Notes: generated by a model from the sequence alone, not told the origin. A stretch of DNA of 64,000 bases from Sulfitobacter pontiacus (GCF_040790665.1 NZ_CP160849.1:2195501-2259500); one strand, 5' to 3'; positions 37,476 through 48,466 are shown, numbered from the stretch's first letter. Program-made: numbers and translations.

Positions 37476-38849
37476 ATGACACAGCAAATGACATATCCGG
37501 GCCACGCCCGAGCCATCACCGTGATGGGGCTTCCGCTTGTAGGCGGGCATCTGGGGCAGATCGCGATCGGGGTCTCCGACACGGTCATGGCGGGCTGGTA
37601 CAGCGTAGAGGCGCTGGCCGCTGTCACCCTCGCCAGTACCTATTTCTTCGTGCTGCTGATCTTTGGATCGGGCTTTGCATGGGGCGTGATGCCATTGGTC
37701 GCGGCCTTTGACGCCGAGGGCGACGAGGTCGGCCTGCGTCGCGCCACCCGCATGGGCATGTGGCTGTCGATGGGCTTTGCCGTGCTGGCGCTGCCGCTGA
37801 TGATCTGGTCGCGGCCGATCATGGCGCTGATGGGGCAGGACCAGGCGCTGGCCGATATGGTCGATGGGTATCTGTTTATTGCCGCTTGGGGCATCTTCCC
37901 CGCGCTGATGGTGATGGTGCTCAAAAGCTACCTCGCAGCGCTGGAACGCACACAGGTCGTGCTCTGGATCACGCTGCTGGCGGGCGTCGCGAATGTGCTG
38001 GCCAACTATGCGTTCATTTTCGGCAACTGGGGTGCGCCCGAACTGGGCGTGCGCGGTGCGGCCATTGCCTCTGTCACGTCGCACAGCGTGTCGCTGGTCG
38101 CCGTGGTGATTTATGTGCTGTGGAAAATGCCGCAACACCAGATGTTTGTCCGCCTCTGGCGCCCCGATTGGGAGATGTTGGCCCGCGTGTTCCGCCTTGG
38201 TCTGCCCATCGGGTTCACGGGGCTAAGCGAGGTCGGGCTGTTCGCGGCCAGCGCCGTCATGATGGGCTGGCTGGGCACCGTGGCACTGGCTGCCCACGGC
38301 ATCGCGCTGCAACTGGCATCAATCACCTTTATGGTGCACCTTGGTATCAGCAACGTGGCTACGATCCGCGCAGGCAATGCCTATGGCCGCCGCGATCCGG
38401 CGCATCTGGCGCGTGGCGCGATCACCGCGACGGTGATGTCGGCGCTGGTCGCAGTGTTGACGATCTTTGTCTTCGTGATGTGGCCCGAACCGCTGATCAA
38501 CCTGTTCATGCAGCGCGACGAACCCGCGCGCGACCAGATCCTTGTGATCGGGGTGGGGCTGCTGGCGATGGCGTCACTGTTCCAGCTTGTCGATGGCGCG
38601 CAGGCCGTGGCCCTGGGCATTCTGCGCGGGGTGCAAGACACCACAGTGCCGATGATCCTTGCGGGCTTCAGCTACTGGATCGTGGGCATGCCCGTGTCGT
38701 ATCTTCTGGGCTTTTTCTTTGACCTAGAAGGCGTGGGGGTCTGGCTCGGGCTGGTCTTTGGCCTTGGCGTGGCGGCGATCCTGCTGAACGCGCGCTTCTG
38801 GGGCAGCGTGCTGAAACGTCTGGGGCCAACAGACCCCGCGGCCGCGTAA
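37476..38849 (+). CDS. MATE-family efflux transporter (NorM-like)
   Basis: 457 residues with twelve hydrophobic segments arranged as two six-helix halves. GLPLVGGHLGQIAIGVSDTV at the start and HGIALQLASITFMVHLGISN at the start of the second half are typical of NorM-type MATE exporters. It likely uses Na+ or H+ to export cationic compounds. It is divergent from the hydrolase pair. Confidence 0.9.
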   Translation: MTQQMTYPGHARAITVMGLPLVGGHLGQIAIGVSDTVMAGWYSVEALAAVTLASTYFFVLLIFGSGFAWGVMPLVAAFDAEGDEVGLRRATRMGMWLSMGFAVLALPLMIWSRPIMALMGQDQALADMVDGYLFIAAWGIFPALMVMVLKSYLAALERTQVVLWITLLAGVANVLANYAFIFGNWGAPELGVRGAAIASVTSHSVSLVAVVIYVLWKMPQHQMFVRLWRPDWEMLARVFRLGLPIGFTGLSEVGLFAASAVMMGWLGTVALAAHGIALQLASITFMVHLGISNVATIRAGNAYGRRDPAHLARGAITATVMSALVAVLTIFVFVMWPEPLINLFMQRDEPARDQILVIGVGLLAMASLFQLVDGAQAVALGILRGVQDTTVPMILAGFSYWIVGMPVSYLLGFFFDLEGVGVWLGLVFGLGVAAILLNARFWGSVLKRLGPTDPAAA

Positions 38850-38873
38850 CAACACCTGTTGACCGGCAGCCGC

Positions 38874-39269
38874 CTAGGGCAGCCGGTCGGCCTTCTTGCG
38901 CACCAACGTGCTGCGCAGATCATGCATCGCCAACAGCAGCGCATCCGTGACGGCATCAAGCTGGTCGTCCGTGGCCTTTGACTGCACCCACTGCGTGGTC
39001 AGGTTCAGATAATCCACCGCACGGTGGATATCATCGATGTCGCGCTGCGCCAGTACCTGTGCGCGCTCGGTCATCCACTGGCGGATACGCTCCAGATCGC
39101 CGTCCGACAGCACGCGATCGCCTTGGGGTTTGATCTCGCCGTTGCGGATGTTCACAACGGCGATCTGGTCCATCTCGATCCGCCGCTGGCGGTTCTCTGC
39201 ATCCACGCGAAACACCGCCGCGCCATTCTCGCGCACGCGAAAGTAATACTCAGGCAAATCGCTCGACAT
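38874..39269 (-). CDS. Conserved hypothetical protein
   Basis: 131 residues, no signal or membrane segment. The N-terminal 60 residues (PEYYFRVRENGAAVFRVDAE) look beta-rich, the rest is helical (DDIHRAVDYLNLTTQWVQSK). I recall close homologues in Rhodobacterales without function. It lies between mate and aspC genes. Confidence 0.65.
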   Translation of the reverse strand: MSSDLPEYYFRVRENGAAVFRVDAENRQRRIEMDQIAVVNIRNGEIKPQGDRVLSDGDLERIRQWMTERAQVLAQRDIDDIHRAVDYLNLTTQWVQSKATDDQLDAVTDALLLAMHDLRSTLVRKKADRLP

Positions 39270-39291
39270 GGCGGCTCCTTTTGCGTCCGGC

Positions 39292-40974
<1,683 letters not shown>

Positions 40975-40982
<8 letters not shown>

Positions 40983-41241
40983 GCTGCACGAACACAAGGT
41001 CAAACGTCTGCATATGCGCTCCATGCGGCGAGGTATTAAGGAAATGGATCTCATTTTACCTTCTTATGCTGCAACCCGTCTCGCGACGATGGATGACGCG
41101 GCATTGTCGCTCTATGACGACATGCTAAGCGAGAATGATCACGATCTTTATCAATGGGTTACGGGGCAAACACCTGCACCCGAACCCTTTGCCGCGCTGA
41201 TCGCGGACATCCAGACTCATCTGGCTGCAAACCCGCTTTAG
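40975..41241 (+). CDS. sdhE: Succinate dehydrogenase flavinylation factor SdhE
   Basis: 88 residues with the YgfY/SdhE signature RRGIKEMDLIL (RGxxE motif) and the helical rest of the fold (YDDMLSENDHDLYQWVTGQ). SdhE assists covalent FAD attachment to SdhA. The sdh genes are not in the window. A strong hairpin follows at 41257-41286. Confidence 0.9.
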
Positions 41242-41256
41242 GCGCGGTTTCCCCTG

Positions 41257-41286
41257 CGGATGTCGGCCCCCGCGCGCCGACATCCG
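41257..41286 (+). terminator. Hairpin terminator after sdhE
   Basis: CGGATGTCGGC (41257-41267) pairs perfectly with GCCGACATCCG (41276-41286) around CCCCGCGC. Only a short T-containing stretch follows (TCCGGTTT), so termination strength is uncertain. An AT-rich stretch suitable for a promoter of the next gene follows. Confidence 0.65.
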
Positions 41287-41353
41287 TCCGGTTTAACGAT
41301 ATATTTTATTTTTATCTTCAGCTTCCGCCCCAATCGCAATGTCGGAGTTGAAT

Positions 41354-41854
41354 ATGAGTATCCAAAACCCCATCCCCATCCCCCCGTCAGAGGCGGGATT
41401 CATGCAAAGCTACCTCGATGCGCTCGGGCTGGTGGAACGGTTGCACCGCCTGCTGCTGGACGTGATCAAGGATGAATTCGAACGCGTCGGCGTGCTGGAC
41501 ATCAACGCCGTGCAGGCGCTGCTGCTGTTCAACATCGGCGACAATGAAGTCACCGCCGGAGAGTTGAAAAGCCGTGGCTACTATCAGGGCAGCAACGTCA
41601 GCTACAACCTGAAAAAACTGGTGGATATGGGCTATATGCACCACCAGCGCTGCCAGATCGACCGCCGCTCGGTGCGGGTGCGGCTGACCGGCAAGGGGCG
41701 TCACATCAGCGGCGTTGTGTCAGACCTGTTTGGTCGCCACGCCAGCGGGCTGATGCACAAGGGCGCGCTGGGCGCATCGGGCATGGATGACATCACCCGC
41801 GCGCTCAAACGGATGGAACGCTACTGGACGGACCAGATCCGCTATATCTACTGA
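41354..41854 (+). CDS. MarR-family transcriptional regulator
   Basis: 166 residues from the ATG at 41354 (GGAG 8 bases upstream). The winged helix is at about residues 55-115: DINAVQALLLFNIGDNEVTA, YQGSNVSYNLKKLVDMGYM, and RRSVRVRLTGKGR, the wing. The sequence is close to LdtR/PetP-like MarR regulators of alphaproteobacteria, which respond to small molecules and affect the envelope. A 60-bp AT-rich stretch precedes it. Target genes unknown. Confidence 0.8.
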   Translation: MSIQNPIPIPPSEAGFMQSYLDALGLVERLHRLLLDVIKDEFERVGVLDINAVQALLLFNIGDNEVTAGELKSRGYYQGSNVSYNLKKLVDMGYMHHQRCQIDRRSVRVRLTGKGRHISGVVSDLFGRHASGLMHKGALGASGMDDITRALKRMERYWTDQIRYIY

Positions 41855-42567
41855 CCGCGCGCGGCGGGCGGGGCTGCGTCACCCAGTTGCGCCAGCGACA
41901 GCACCGCCAGCTCGCGCAGCAGCTTGGTGGTCATGGCGGATTGATAGGCATCAAACCCCGCGGCGGGCAGGGCAAAGGCACCGGGGCCGGTGATCACCTC
42001 TGCCGTGAAATACCCCGTCAGCGTGCTGTCCTCCTCCGTCGCTTCGACCACCAGCGCGTTCACCGTCAGATCACGCCCCGCAAGCTGTCGTTTCACGTCA
42101 CGGGGGCGGGGTCCAAGGTTGGATATCCCGTCGCCCGAGATATCAAGCGTGTGCTTCAAACATGCGGGCCGCTGCGCCAGATAGGCCGCCCCCGCTGCCA
42201 CCGCCACGCCAAGCGCGGTGCCGGGCGACGCCGCCGCGCGCTCAACCTGTCGCAGCCCGTCAATCAGCTCTTGCAGGGCGGCGGCATCACTGATCGACCG
42301 CCACGGGGCAATAACGCGCTGGTCTGTCGGGCCGCTCCACTCATAGACCAACAGGGACACCGGTGCCTCCGGTGCCGACAGGATCGCCGCGCGCACCGCC
42401 GGATCGTCCAAGGCCCCGGCAACCCCGTCCAATTGCAAGCGGTACTCCCGCGCATCGACGGACCCCGACACATCCAGCCCCAAGGCCAGGGCCTGCCGAC
42501 ACTCCGCCACGCCAGCCGACGCCCAAAGCGTTGCGCCGACAAGGGCCGCGACCCCGGCGCGGATCAT
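41848..42567 (-). CDS. DUF1194 protein with a von Willebrand A fold, copy 1
   Basis: 239 residues, signal peptide followed by CRQALALGLDVSGSVDAREY, whose DVSGS is a MIDAS metal-binding motif. SVSLLVYEWSG (VSLLVYEWSG) and the DISGDGISNLGPRP second motif complete the VWA core. A periplasmic or secreted binding protein of unknown role. It is paired with the next gene, overlapping it by 4 bases. Confidence 0.82.
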   Translation of the reverse strand: MIRAGVAALVGATLWASAGVAECRQALALGLDVSGSVDAREYRLQLDGVAGALDDPAVRAAILSAPEAPVSLLVYEWSGPTDQRVIAPWRSISDAAALQELIDGLRQVERAAASPGTALGVAVAAGAAYLAQRPACLKHTLDISGDGISNLGPRPRDVKRQLAGRDLTVNALVVEATEEDSTLTGYFTAEVITGPGAFALPAAGFDAYQSAMTTKLLRELAVLSLAQLGDAAPPAARGQ

Positions 42568-43274
42568 CCCGCGTCCTCGACCACGGGCAGGCTGCCAATC
42601 GCAGGGGGCGTCAGCTCGCGTTCCAGCTTGATCCGCATGGCGCGTTCAAAATCCTCGAACCCGTTGGCGATCACCAGAAACGCACCGGGGCCGTGCAAGA
42701 CTTCGCGTTTGTAAAAGGCGATCAGCCCCGTCTCGGCCTCGAAATCGGCGGCATTCACCACCAACCCGTTGACCGTCACATCGTCAAAATCAAACGACCG
42801 ATAGGCCAGCGGCGGGCCAAAGCCTTCGTTGTTCTGACCGTCCCCCGCCAGATCAATTGTCTTGTATAAACAACGCGGTGCCCGCGCCATGACCGCCGCA
42901 CCAAACCCCAGCGCATAGCCCATGGCCGTGGGGAAATCATTATGACTGCGCTGGCTGCCCGCCACCACGCCCGCCGCGCGCGTCAGATCGTCGGGCGAGT
43001 CTATCATCTGCCAGTCCAGCACCATCTGCTGGTTATAGCGCCCCGACCATTCATAGACGGCCAGCGCCACCGGCAGATCGCTGGCAAAAAACGCCCGCCG
43101 CACCGGGTCTGACAGCAACGCGGCGGCGGTGCCGCCACGCTGCAAACGGTCCTCGACCGCATCAACCGAACTGGACACATCCATCGCCAGCAGCAGCGCC
43201 AACCGACACTCCGCCGCCGCAAGGGCCGCGGGTGCGACGCCCAGCGCTGTGGCAAGGAAGGCCGCCCGGATCAT
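42564..43274 (-). CDS. DUF1194 protein with a von Willebrand A fold, copy 2
   Basis: 236 residues from the ATG at 43274. Signal peptide, then CRLALLLAMDVSSSVDAVED with the MIDAS motif DVSSS and DLAGDGQNNEGFGPP as the second metal loop. It is a paralogue of the downstream gene, sharing motif order and length with clear sequence drift, so the pair looks like an old tandem duplication. Starts 4 bases after the gloA stop. Confidence 0.82.
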   Translation of the reverse strand: MIRAAFLATALGVAPAALAAAECRLALLLAMDVSSSVDAVEDRLQRGGTAAALLSDPVRRAFFASDLPVALAVYEWSGRYNQQMVLDWQMIDSPDDLTRAAGVVAGSQRSHNDFPTAMGYALGFGAAVMARAPRCLYKTIDLAGDGQNNEGFGPPLAYRSFDFDDVTVNGLVVNAADFEAETGLIAFYKREVLHGPGAFLVIANGFEDFERAMRIKLERELTPPAIGSLPVVEDAG

Positions 43275-43278
43275 CGGC

Positions 43279-43713
43279 TTACCAATGGCCGGTGTTTTCC
43301 ATGCTGGCCCAAGGTTCCTGCGGCTCCAGCCGGTCCCCTTCTTGCAGCAATTCGACCGACACATTGTCGGGGGACCGGATGAACGCCATATACCCGTCGC
43401 GCGGAGGACGGTTGATCGTGATCCCGTTCTCTTGCAGCATCTTGCAGGTTTCATAAATGTTTTCAACGGTGTAGGCGAGGTGCCCGAAATGACGGCTGTC
43501 ATCGGGCAGCGCGTCATCGCCGTCCCAGTTATAGGTCAGCTCCACATCCGCATGGCCGTCGTCCTGCCCGGGAGGGCACATGAAAATCAGCGAAAACCGC
43601 CCATCCTCATTGTCGATCCGGCGGCGCTCTTTCAGGCCCAGCAGCTCGTAGAAGGCTTGCGATTTCTCCAGATCCTTGACGCGCACCATCGTGTGCAAAT
43701 ATTTGATCGGCAT
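43279..43713 (-). CDS. gloA: Lactoylglutathione lyase (glyoxalase I)
   Basis: 144 residues. PIKYLHTMVRVKDLEKSQAF has the metal His, ELTYNWD the Glu, HFGHLAYTVENIYET the second His, and VSVELLQ the second Glu, so all four metal ligands of a Ni-type glyoxalase I are present. It converts the methylglyoxal-glutathione hemithioacetal to S-lactoylglutathione. The unusual neighbours are the DUF1194 pair. Confidence 0.92.
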   Translation of the reverse strand: MPIKYLHTMVRVKDLEKSQAFYELLGLKERRRIDNEDGRFSLIFMCPPGQDDGHADVELTYNWDGDDALPDDSRHFGHLAYTVENIYETCKMLQENGITINRPPRDGYMAFIRSPDNVSVELLQEGDRLEPQEPWASMENTGHW

Positions 43714-43781
43714 GGGTTGGCTCCTTTGCTTTCGTCTTCGACCTGCAGGGTAGCACGGCTGGCGGCGGTTGCCAGCGGATG

Positions 43782-45167
43782 TCAGAATTTTGACTGAAAT
43801 CCCAACGAGACGGAAAACTCGCTCGTTTCGAACCGGCTGACATTGGATCGCGTCCGTCCGGCGCGTAAAGTCACACTGGGCGCAAACCCCGCATAGTCCA
43901 CATCGGGTAACATGATGTTAACGTCAGCATAGGTTGCGTAGTCTTGCTTGCCACCGGGGACATCGAAAACCGCAAAATAGGTGTCGTAGTCGGTTTTTCC
44001 CAAGGTTAAGCCTGCGTTCACAACCGCCGGACCGATTTGATCGGCGAAGCTATAGCTTAACCGTAGGGACGCGGCTTGCGAGGCATAGTTGACGAAGTCG
44101 CTGTCGGTCTCGCGTAGATTGACGGAAACGCCGATACCATCACCCCAAGCGAGCCTGTGTTGGGACCCTACAATCAGGGACACGGTGTTACTGTCAAAGT
44201 AACTAATTCGGTCACTAAACCGTTTCTCAAGCGTCGCGCCCATGGAAACCGAAGTCGAAGCAGACAGCTGCCAGCGGCGACCGACGCCAACACGCATGAA
44301 TGAATAGCTGCGGTCGCCTCCCGACCAGTATTCGCCAAGCGATCCGGTTACATCGGCGCTTCCGCCCGCAGCGCCGACCGCGAAGGACTGCCGAAGTGAA
44401 ACATCTGCATAGGTCGCTCCGAAATCACTGTTACGTGCTTCAGGAGCCAAATCATGCGACCCGCTATCAAGCGCCACACGTTGTACAAACAGGCGACCCG
44501 AAAGATCCGTCCGCATCTTTTGCGTGCTCCGCAAACGGTAGCCGACGACCGCGTCGACGGTACCGACGATACCCGATAGGGCCTGCGCCGATCCGCTAAG
44601 CCGCCCGGTAAACGGCAAGCCGTCGATCACCTGCTGTGCGGTGTCAGCACCATTGTTGACATTGCTAGAGGGCTTCACCCCGCCTGTAATGGAGAAGCGA
44701 AACGGATTTTCACGCCGCACACGGGCATAGTCACGCGCAAGCTGCTCTTCTATCTCCGGGGTCGGGGCGTTTTGAACGGCACGTCTAAGCCAAAGCTGAG
44801 TGAGGGTCGGGTGCCCTTCTGCAAAGGTCAGCCGTGCTGCCAGTTCCGCGGCCTGAAACTTCTGTACCCTGTTGTCTGCATAGCGGTAGGCGCGGGCCGC
44901 AGACTTTCGCCCATCCGTTCCGTGCCCCATATCTGCATGCGCTGTGGCCAGAACATAGTGCGCATACGCCGAATGCGGGTCCGCGATCAGCAACCCTCGC
45001 GCGATTTGCGACGCCAGAGCAGGGCGTTCACCCTTCAGCGCATGGACCGCCAATGATCGGGCCTCTGGCAGGGACAACGCGACCGACTGCTCTGCCGCGA
45101 CAGGATCACTGTTCAGCAGGCAGAGCCCGGCCACTGCACAGCCGATGGCGCATTTGGCGAAAGACAC
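43782..45167 (-). CDS. Slam-type outer-membrane protein (type XI secretion)
   Basis: 461 residues from a GTG at 45167. After a signal peptide comes a TPR-like helical part (to about residue 150; KGERPALASQIARGLLIADP), then RRENPFRFSITGGVKPSSNV, which is the junction of the DUF560/Slam family, and a long beta-barrel region ending in VSLGFQSKF with a C-terminal Phe. Slam proteins move lipoproteins to the cell surface; in the type XI systems the cargo is often TbpB-like and encoded next door, as here. Cargo gene and Slam gene are 12 bases apart in one operon. Confidence 0.85.
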   Translation of the reverse strand: MSFAKCAIGCAVAGLCLLNSDPVAAEQSVALSLPEARSLAVHALKGERPALASQIARGLLIADPHSAYAHYVLATAHADMGHGTDGRKSAARAYRYADNRVQKFQAAELAARLTFAEGHPTLTQLWLRRAVQNAPTPEIEEQLARDYARVRRENPFRFSITGGVKPSSNVNNGADTAQQVIDGLPFTGRLSGSAQALSGIVGTVDAVVGYRLRSTQKMRTDLSGRLFVQRVALDSGSHDLAPEARNSDFGATYADVSLRQSFAVGAAGGSADVTGSLGEYWSGGDRSYSFMRVGVGRRWQLSASTSVSMGATLEKRFSDRISYFDSNTVSLIVGSQHRLAWGDGIGVSVNLRETDSDFVNYASQAASLRLSYSFADQIGPAVVNAGLTLGKTDYDTYFAVFDVPGGKQDYATYADVNIMLPDVDYAGFAPSVTLRAGRTRSNVSRFETSEFSVSLGFQSKF

Positions 45168-45179
45168 GATACAGCCGCT

Positions 45180-46145
45180 CTATCGCTCGGGCTGATCGCA
45201 GATCGCGTCTTCACCGGGTTGGCCGCATTGGGTCAGGACAAACGCGCCATACTCGATCGGTGTGCCCGATCCGCCCAGCGCAATGTGGTTCTCGGCATGG
45301 ATCACACCAGCAACTTCCGTGGCACCCGTGCCCCCGAAAATACCGCCGTATTTGCCGACCGCGTTGTTAGACTGTGACGCGGTCCCGAAGAAAGTGCCGT
45401 CTTCCGCGATGCCAGTGCTGTCCAGCGCGATGTTCTGCGCCTCGAAAGGGGTGGCGGAGTTGGGATCGTAGGCACCGTCTGTATCAAAGTCGGTCACCTT
45501 GCGATCATAGATGATCCCTGCAACCGCCGCGTCGGTGAAGTCGCCGGTCAGAACCACTTTGCCCGTCACTTCGGCGGCCTGACGCGACAGGGTGTCGGGG
45601 TTAGTCCCGTCTGCAACCGGTGCCAGATCTTCCCCGGACCCGGCGCCGTTCAGCAACCCGATGTAATTCCCCGCATAGGTCACCAGCCCGCCCTCGGATT
45701 GCGTGCCCGGTGCGACCGGCGCTGAATACGAGGTGTTGGAATATCCAGCGCCCGAAAATACCTGTTCGAATTGCCCGCCCGTCATCACCACAGCGGCGCG
45801 GGTGCCATCGATGTCCTTCACATACGCGGTGACGTGGCGGTCCAGCGACCCGTCCTGCGCGGTGTAGGCTTCATATCCGTTGCGGTCCAAGCCGGGGCGG
45901 CGGCGATAATTGGCGGTGAACTCGCTATCATCTGCGGTGATACCCGTGATCGACAGCGTCTGGGACGCCGGATCATAGCTAAAGCTCTTGAGGTCGTTCG
46001 CCAGTTCTTCGGGAATGGCACTGGCACCCGTGCTCCCGTCGGTACCCGTGCCCGTATCTGCCTCCGTCTCGCCGTTAAACGGCGTGCCACTGCCACATGC
46101 TGCCAAAAATACGCACAGCGCCAGCGCTGATGTCCCAAATTTCAT
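45180..46145 (-). CDS. TbpB-like surface lipoprotein, likely Slam cargo
   Basis: 321 residues from the ATG at 46145. Lipobox LAAC places the lipidated Cys at residue 17, followed by a Gly/Thr/Asp-rich linker. The C-terminal half looks like the eight-stranded barrel of TbpB/HpuA-type proteins: FFGTASQSNNAVGKYGGIFG with the continuation GGTGATEVAGVIHAE (residues about 251-285) matches the FGxxAxEvgGxF form of the family. Two cysteines near the end (307, 316) could pair. It may bind a host or environmental ligand or haem, but nothing in the sequence names it. Cargo of the downstream Slam. Confidence 0.75.
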   Translation of the reverse strand: MKFGTSALALCVFLAACGSGTPFNGETEADTGTGTDGSTGASAIPEELANDLKSFSYDPASQTLSITGITADDSEFTANYRRRPGLDRNGYEAYTAQDGSLDRHVTAYVKDIDGTRAAVVMTGGQFEQVFSGAGYSNTSYSAPVAPGTQSEGGLVTYAGNYIGLLNGAGSGEDLAPVADGTNPDTLSRQAAEVTGKVVLTGDFTDAAVAGIIYDRKVTDFDTDGAYDPNSATPFEAQNIALDSTGIAEDGTFFGTASQSNNAVGKYGGIFGGTGATEVAGVIHAENHIALGGSGTPIEYGAFVLTQCGQPGEDAICDQPER

Positions 46146-46346
46146 AACTGTCTGCCTCGAAAATTTCTTGTTGATTGCCGCGACAGTCGCCAATCGCGCG
46201 CCCTGCTGTCAACGCTCCACCTTGCCTCACACGCATTTGCCGCCAAAGTGCTACCCAAAAACAATACCGCATATGGCGGTTCCGGTGGCCTGCTGCCGCA
46301 GATATAGTAGACCCCGAATCCACGCCCATATGACAGGACGCCCCCC

Positions 46347-47270
46347 ATGCCGATCAGCCCCGACCAACAAGCCGAAATCGACGCTCTGCGGGCAGAGCCG
46401 AAACAGACCCTGCGCGCCGTCTCCGAAGGGATGGAGACCCATCTCTACAAGGCCATTCCCGTGCTCGACCACGGCTTTGTGCGCGTCATCGACTATATGG
46501 GCGACGATGCGGCGATCTGTCAGGCGGCCCGCGTCAGCTATGGGCGCGGTACGAAATCGGTGCAGAACGACGAAGGGCTGATCCGCTACCTGATGCGCCA
46601 CTGGCACTCCACCCCCTTCGAGATGTGCGAGATCAAGCTCCACGTCAAACTGCCCGTCTTCGTCGCGCGCCAGTGGATCCGCCACCGCACCGCCAACGTC
46701 AACGAATACTCCGCCCGCTATTCGATCCTGGACCGCGAATTCTACATCCCCGAGCCGTCCCATGTGAACGCCCAAAGCGTGGTGAACAATCAGGGCCGCG
46801 GCGGCGTTCTGGAAGGGGCAGAGGCCGCCCGTGTGCTCGAGATCCTCAAGTCCGACAGCAACCGCGCCTATGACAATTACGAGGCGATGATCGCCGAAAC
46901 CGGCCCCGACGGCGAACCGCAAGACGGTCTGGCACGAGAGCTGGCGCGGATGAACCTGCCGTCGAACATCTACACGCAATGGTACTGGAAGGTGGACCTG
47001 CACAACCTGTTCCACTTCCTGCGTCTGCGCGCCGATGCCCACGCCCAATACGAGATCCGCGTTTATGCCGATGCCATCTGCAACGTCGTCGCCGACTGGG
47101 TCCCCGCCGCCTACCGCGCCTTCGAGGATTACCGTCTAGGTGGTGCGACTATGTCCAATACAGCTCTTGAGTGTATCCGCCGGATGGTGAAGGGTGAGGA
47201 GGTCACGCAGGAGGATAGCGGTATGTCTAAAGGGGAATGGCGGGAGTTTATTGGAGTGATTGATGGGTGA
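46347..47270 (+). CDS. thyX: FAD-dependent thymidylate synthase
   Basis: 307 residues. The ThyX signature [15 protein letters not shown] (RHRxxxxxxxS) is at about residues 112-126, and the RVSYGRGTK region and [20 protein letters not shown] contribute the nucleotide and FAD sites. It makes dTMP from dUMP with methylene-THF and NADPH. The last roughly 45 codons use GGT, ACT, CTT, TCT and TTT more freely than the rest, and the stop overlaps the AT-rich next gene. Confidence 0.96.
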   Translation: MPISPDQQAEIDALRAEPKQTLRAVSEGMETHLYKAIPVLDHGFVRVIDYMGDDAAICQAARVSYGRGTKSVQNDEGLIRYLMRHWHSTPFEMCEIKLHVKLPVFVARQWIRHRTANVNEYSARYSILDREFYIPEPSHVNAQSVVNNQGRGGVLEGAEAARVLEILKSDSNRAYDNYEAMIAETGPDGEPQDGLARELARMNLPSNIYTQWYWKVDLHNLFHFLRLRADAHAQYEIRVYADAICNVVADWVPAAYRAFEDYRLGGATMSNTALECIRRMVKGEEVTQEDSGMSKGEWREFIGVIDG

Positions 47271-48217
47271 GTGAACGAAATTATACAGGTAAGCCCTACC
47301 TAATACAGATGAGTTATACAGGTGGACTTTCTGACGATCATATAATCAGCCTGTATGACTTGTCCCGCGCCATGCTCGGTTTTGAACGAAGCCTTGCCTT
47401 AACTACACATTTTGCTCTGAATAGTAGCGAAGTAATTACGCAAGTTCCTTCACTACGCGGCGCACAAATTCTTTGCGCCCCTCCAGAAGCCGGCAGTTAC
47501 AAGGTAGCGGCAATCATTGCTGCTACCGGCGCAGCAACTTTTTCTCTGGGATCTTTAAAGTCAGACAATCCTTTGGGGCATTTAGTCTATTCACTTTACG
47601 AAATTGCAGTTCATGAGGCTACAGGCCAAACTGTCGACTATGATAAGAGCCTTCGGGAGATCTATGAAAAAGGGGTGCGAGAGGGTTCTGAGGGAATCAT
47701 CATGCCGAAAAAATCGCAAATTGAGTCTCTTGTTGAAAAAATTGAACCTTCAATTTCAGAGCTACATCGACCAATGGTTGGTTCCGAAACCGCAAGCCAG
47801 CTGAAAATCTCCCCAGTCAACGGCGAATATCTAGAAGAAGCTGGTTCGGAAATTGTCTTGAACTCTGCTAGCTACGATAGGCTGCGATATAGGGAGTTGG
47901 ACAACAGAATTACTAGTATTCAAGGTAAAGTTTCAAGTTTCAATATGAATACTTTTAACGGTCGAATTGTTACAAGTAATGATGCGAGACCAATACCATT
48001 CTTCTTAACTCCGGCGGGTAGAACCGTTGAAGGTGTGAAACTAATTGCAGAAAGTCTAGCCGCAAATATCACTGATCGGAAATCGAACTCTTCAATCATT
48101 GTATTCGACGTACGCAGAGCCTCGACCAGAACTGGTCGTACAGTAAAGTTATCAGTCGTAAAAGTTCGAAAAATTCGATACGATGAGAACGAAATTCTTA
48201 GGAACTTTAGCCTATAG
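47267..48217 (+). CDS. AT-rich protein with a beta-barrel-like C-terminus, coupled to thyX
   Basis: 316 residues from a GTG in a GTGA overlap with the thyX stop. The start ([22 protein letters not shown] form, here [14 protein letters not shown]) and the stretch [20 protein letters not shown], then [20 protein letters not shown], resemble the N-terminal domain of proteins I recall as DUF7946/DUF7947, whose C-terminus is described as a five-stranded barrel; this is from memory. Base use differs from its neighbours: 47701-47760 has 20 G/C of 60. No signal peptide. Function unknown; no partner gene is adjacent. Confidence 0.65.
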   Translation: MSERNYTGKPYLIQMSYTGGLSDDHIISLYDLSRAMLGFERSLALTTHFALNSSEVITQVPSLRGAQILCAPPEAGSYKVAAIIAATGAATFSLGSLKSDNPLGHLVYSLYEIAVHEATGQTVDYDKSLREIYEKGVREGSEGIIMPKKSQIESLVEKIEPSISELHRPMVGSETASQLKISPVNGEYLEEAGSEIVLNSASYDRLRYRELDNRITSIQGKVSSFNMNTFNGRIVTSNDARPIPFFLTPAGRTVEGVKLIAESLAANITDRKSNSSIIVFDVRRASTRTGRTVKLSVVKVRKIRYDENEILRNFSL

Positions 48218-48241
48218 ATGGGCCTCTTATTTGAGCTGCAT

Positions 48242-48319
48242 TGCCCAATCTCCGATTGGGCAGCGCCCGAACCGCCCCCACGGGGCGGGCGCTTCGCTTC
48301 CACCCCTCGGTTCGGGCGC
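48242..48319. repeat. Nested GC-rich inverted repeats after the thyX-linked gene
   Basis: TGCCCAATC/GATTGGGCA (48242-48262) makes a first hairpin. Then GCGCCCGAACCG (48263-48274) and CGGTTCGGGCGC (48308-48319) are perfect 12-bp outer arms, and CCGCCCC/GGGGCGG (48272-48288) is an inner hairpin. The layout, with GCGCCC outer arms and a CCCC/GGGG core, resembles the element at 31379-31526. Confidence 0.6.
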
Positions 48320-48466
48320 GGCACTTTCAATCTAAGTCACCGCACCCATTCAAAAGCTGCTTTACGGCTTTCCTCCCAACCAAGCCGAACCACGCCTCAC
48401 ACCAGCGAACGCACGCCACCGCACGCCTGTCTAACCAAAAATAAACAAACAATAACAATTACTTAA

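Noticed and set aside
48218-48466. Reading frames across the GC-rich inverted repeats
   Set aside because: The translated peptides (PPRGGG type) come from repeat DNA and resemble no protein.
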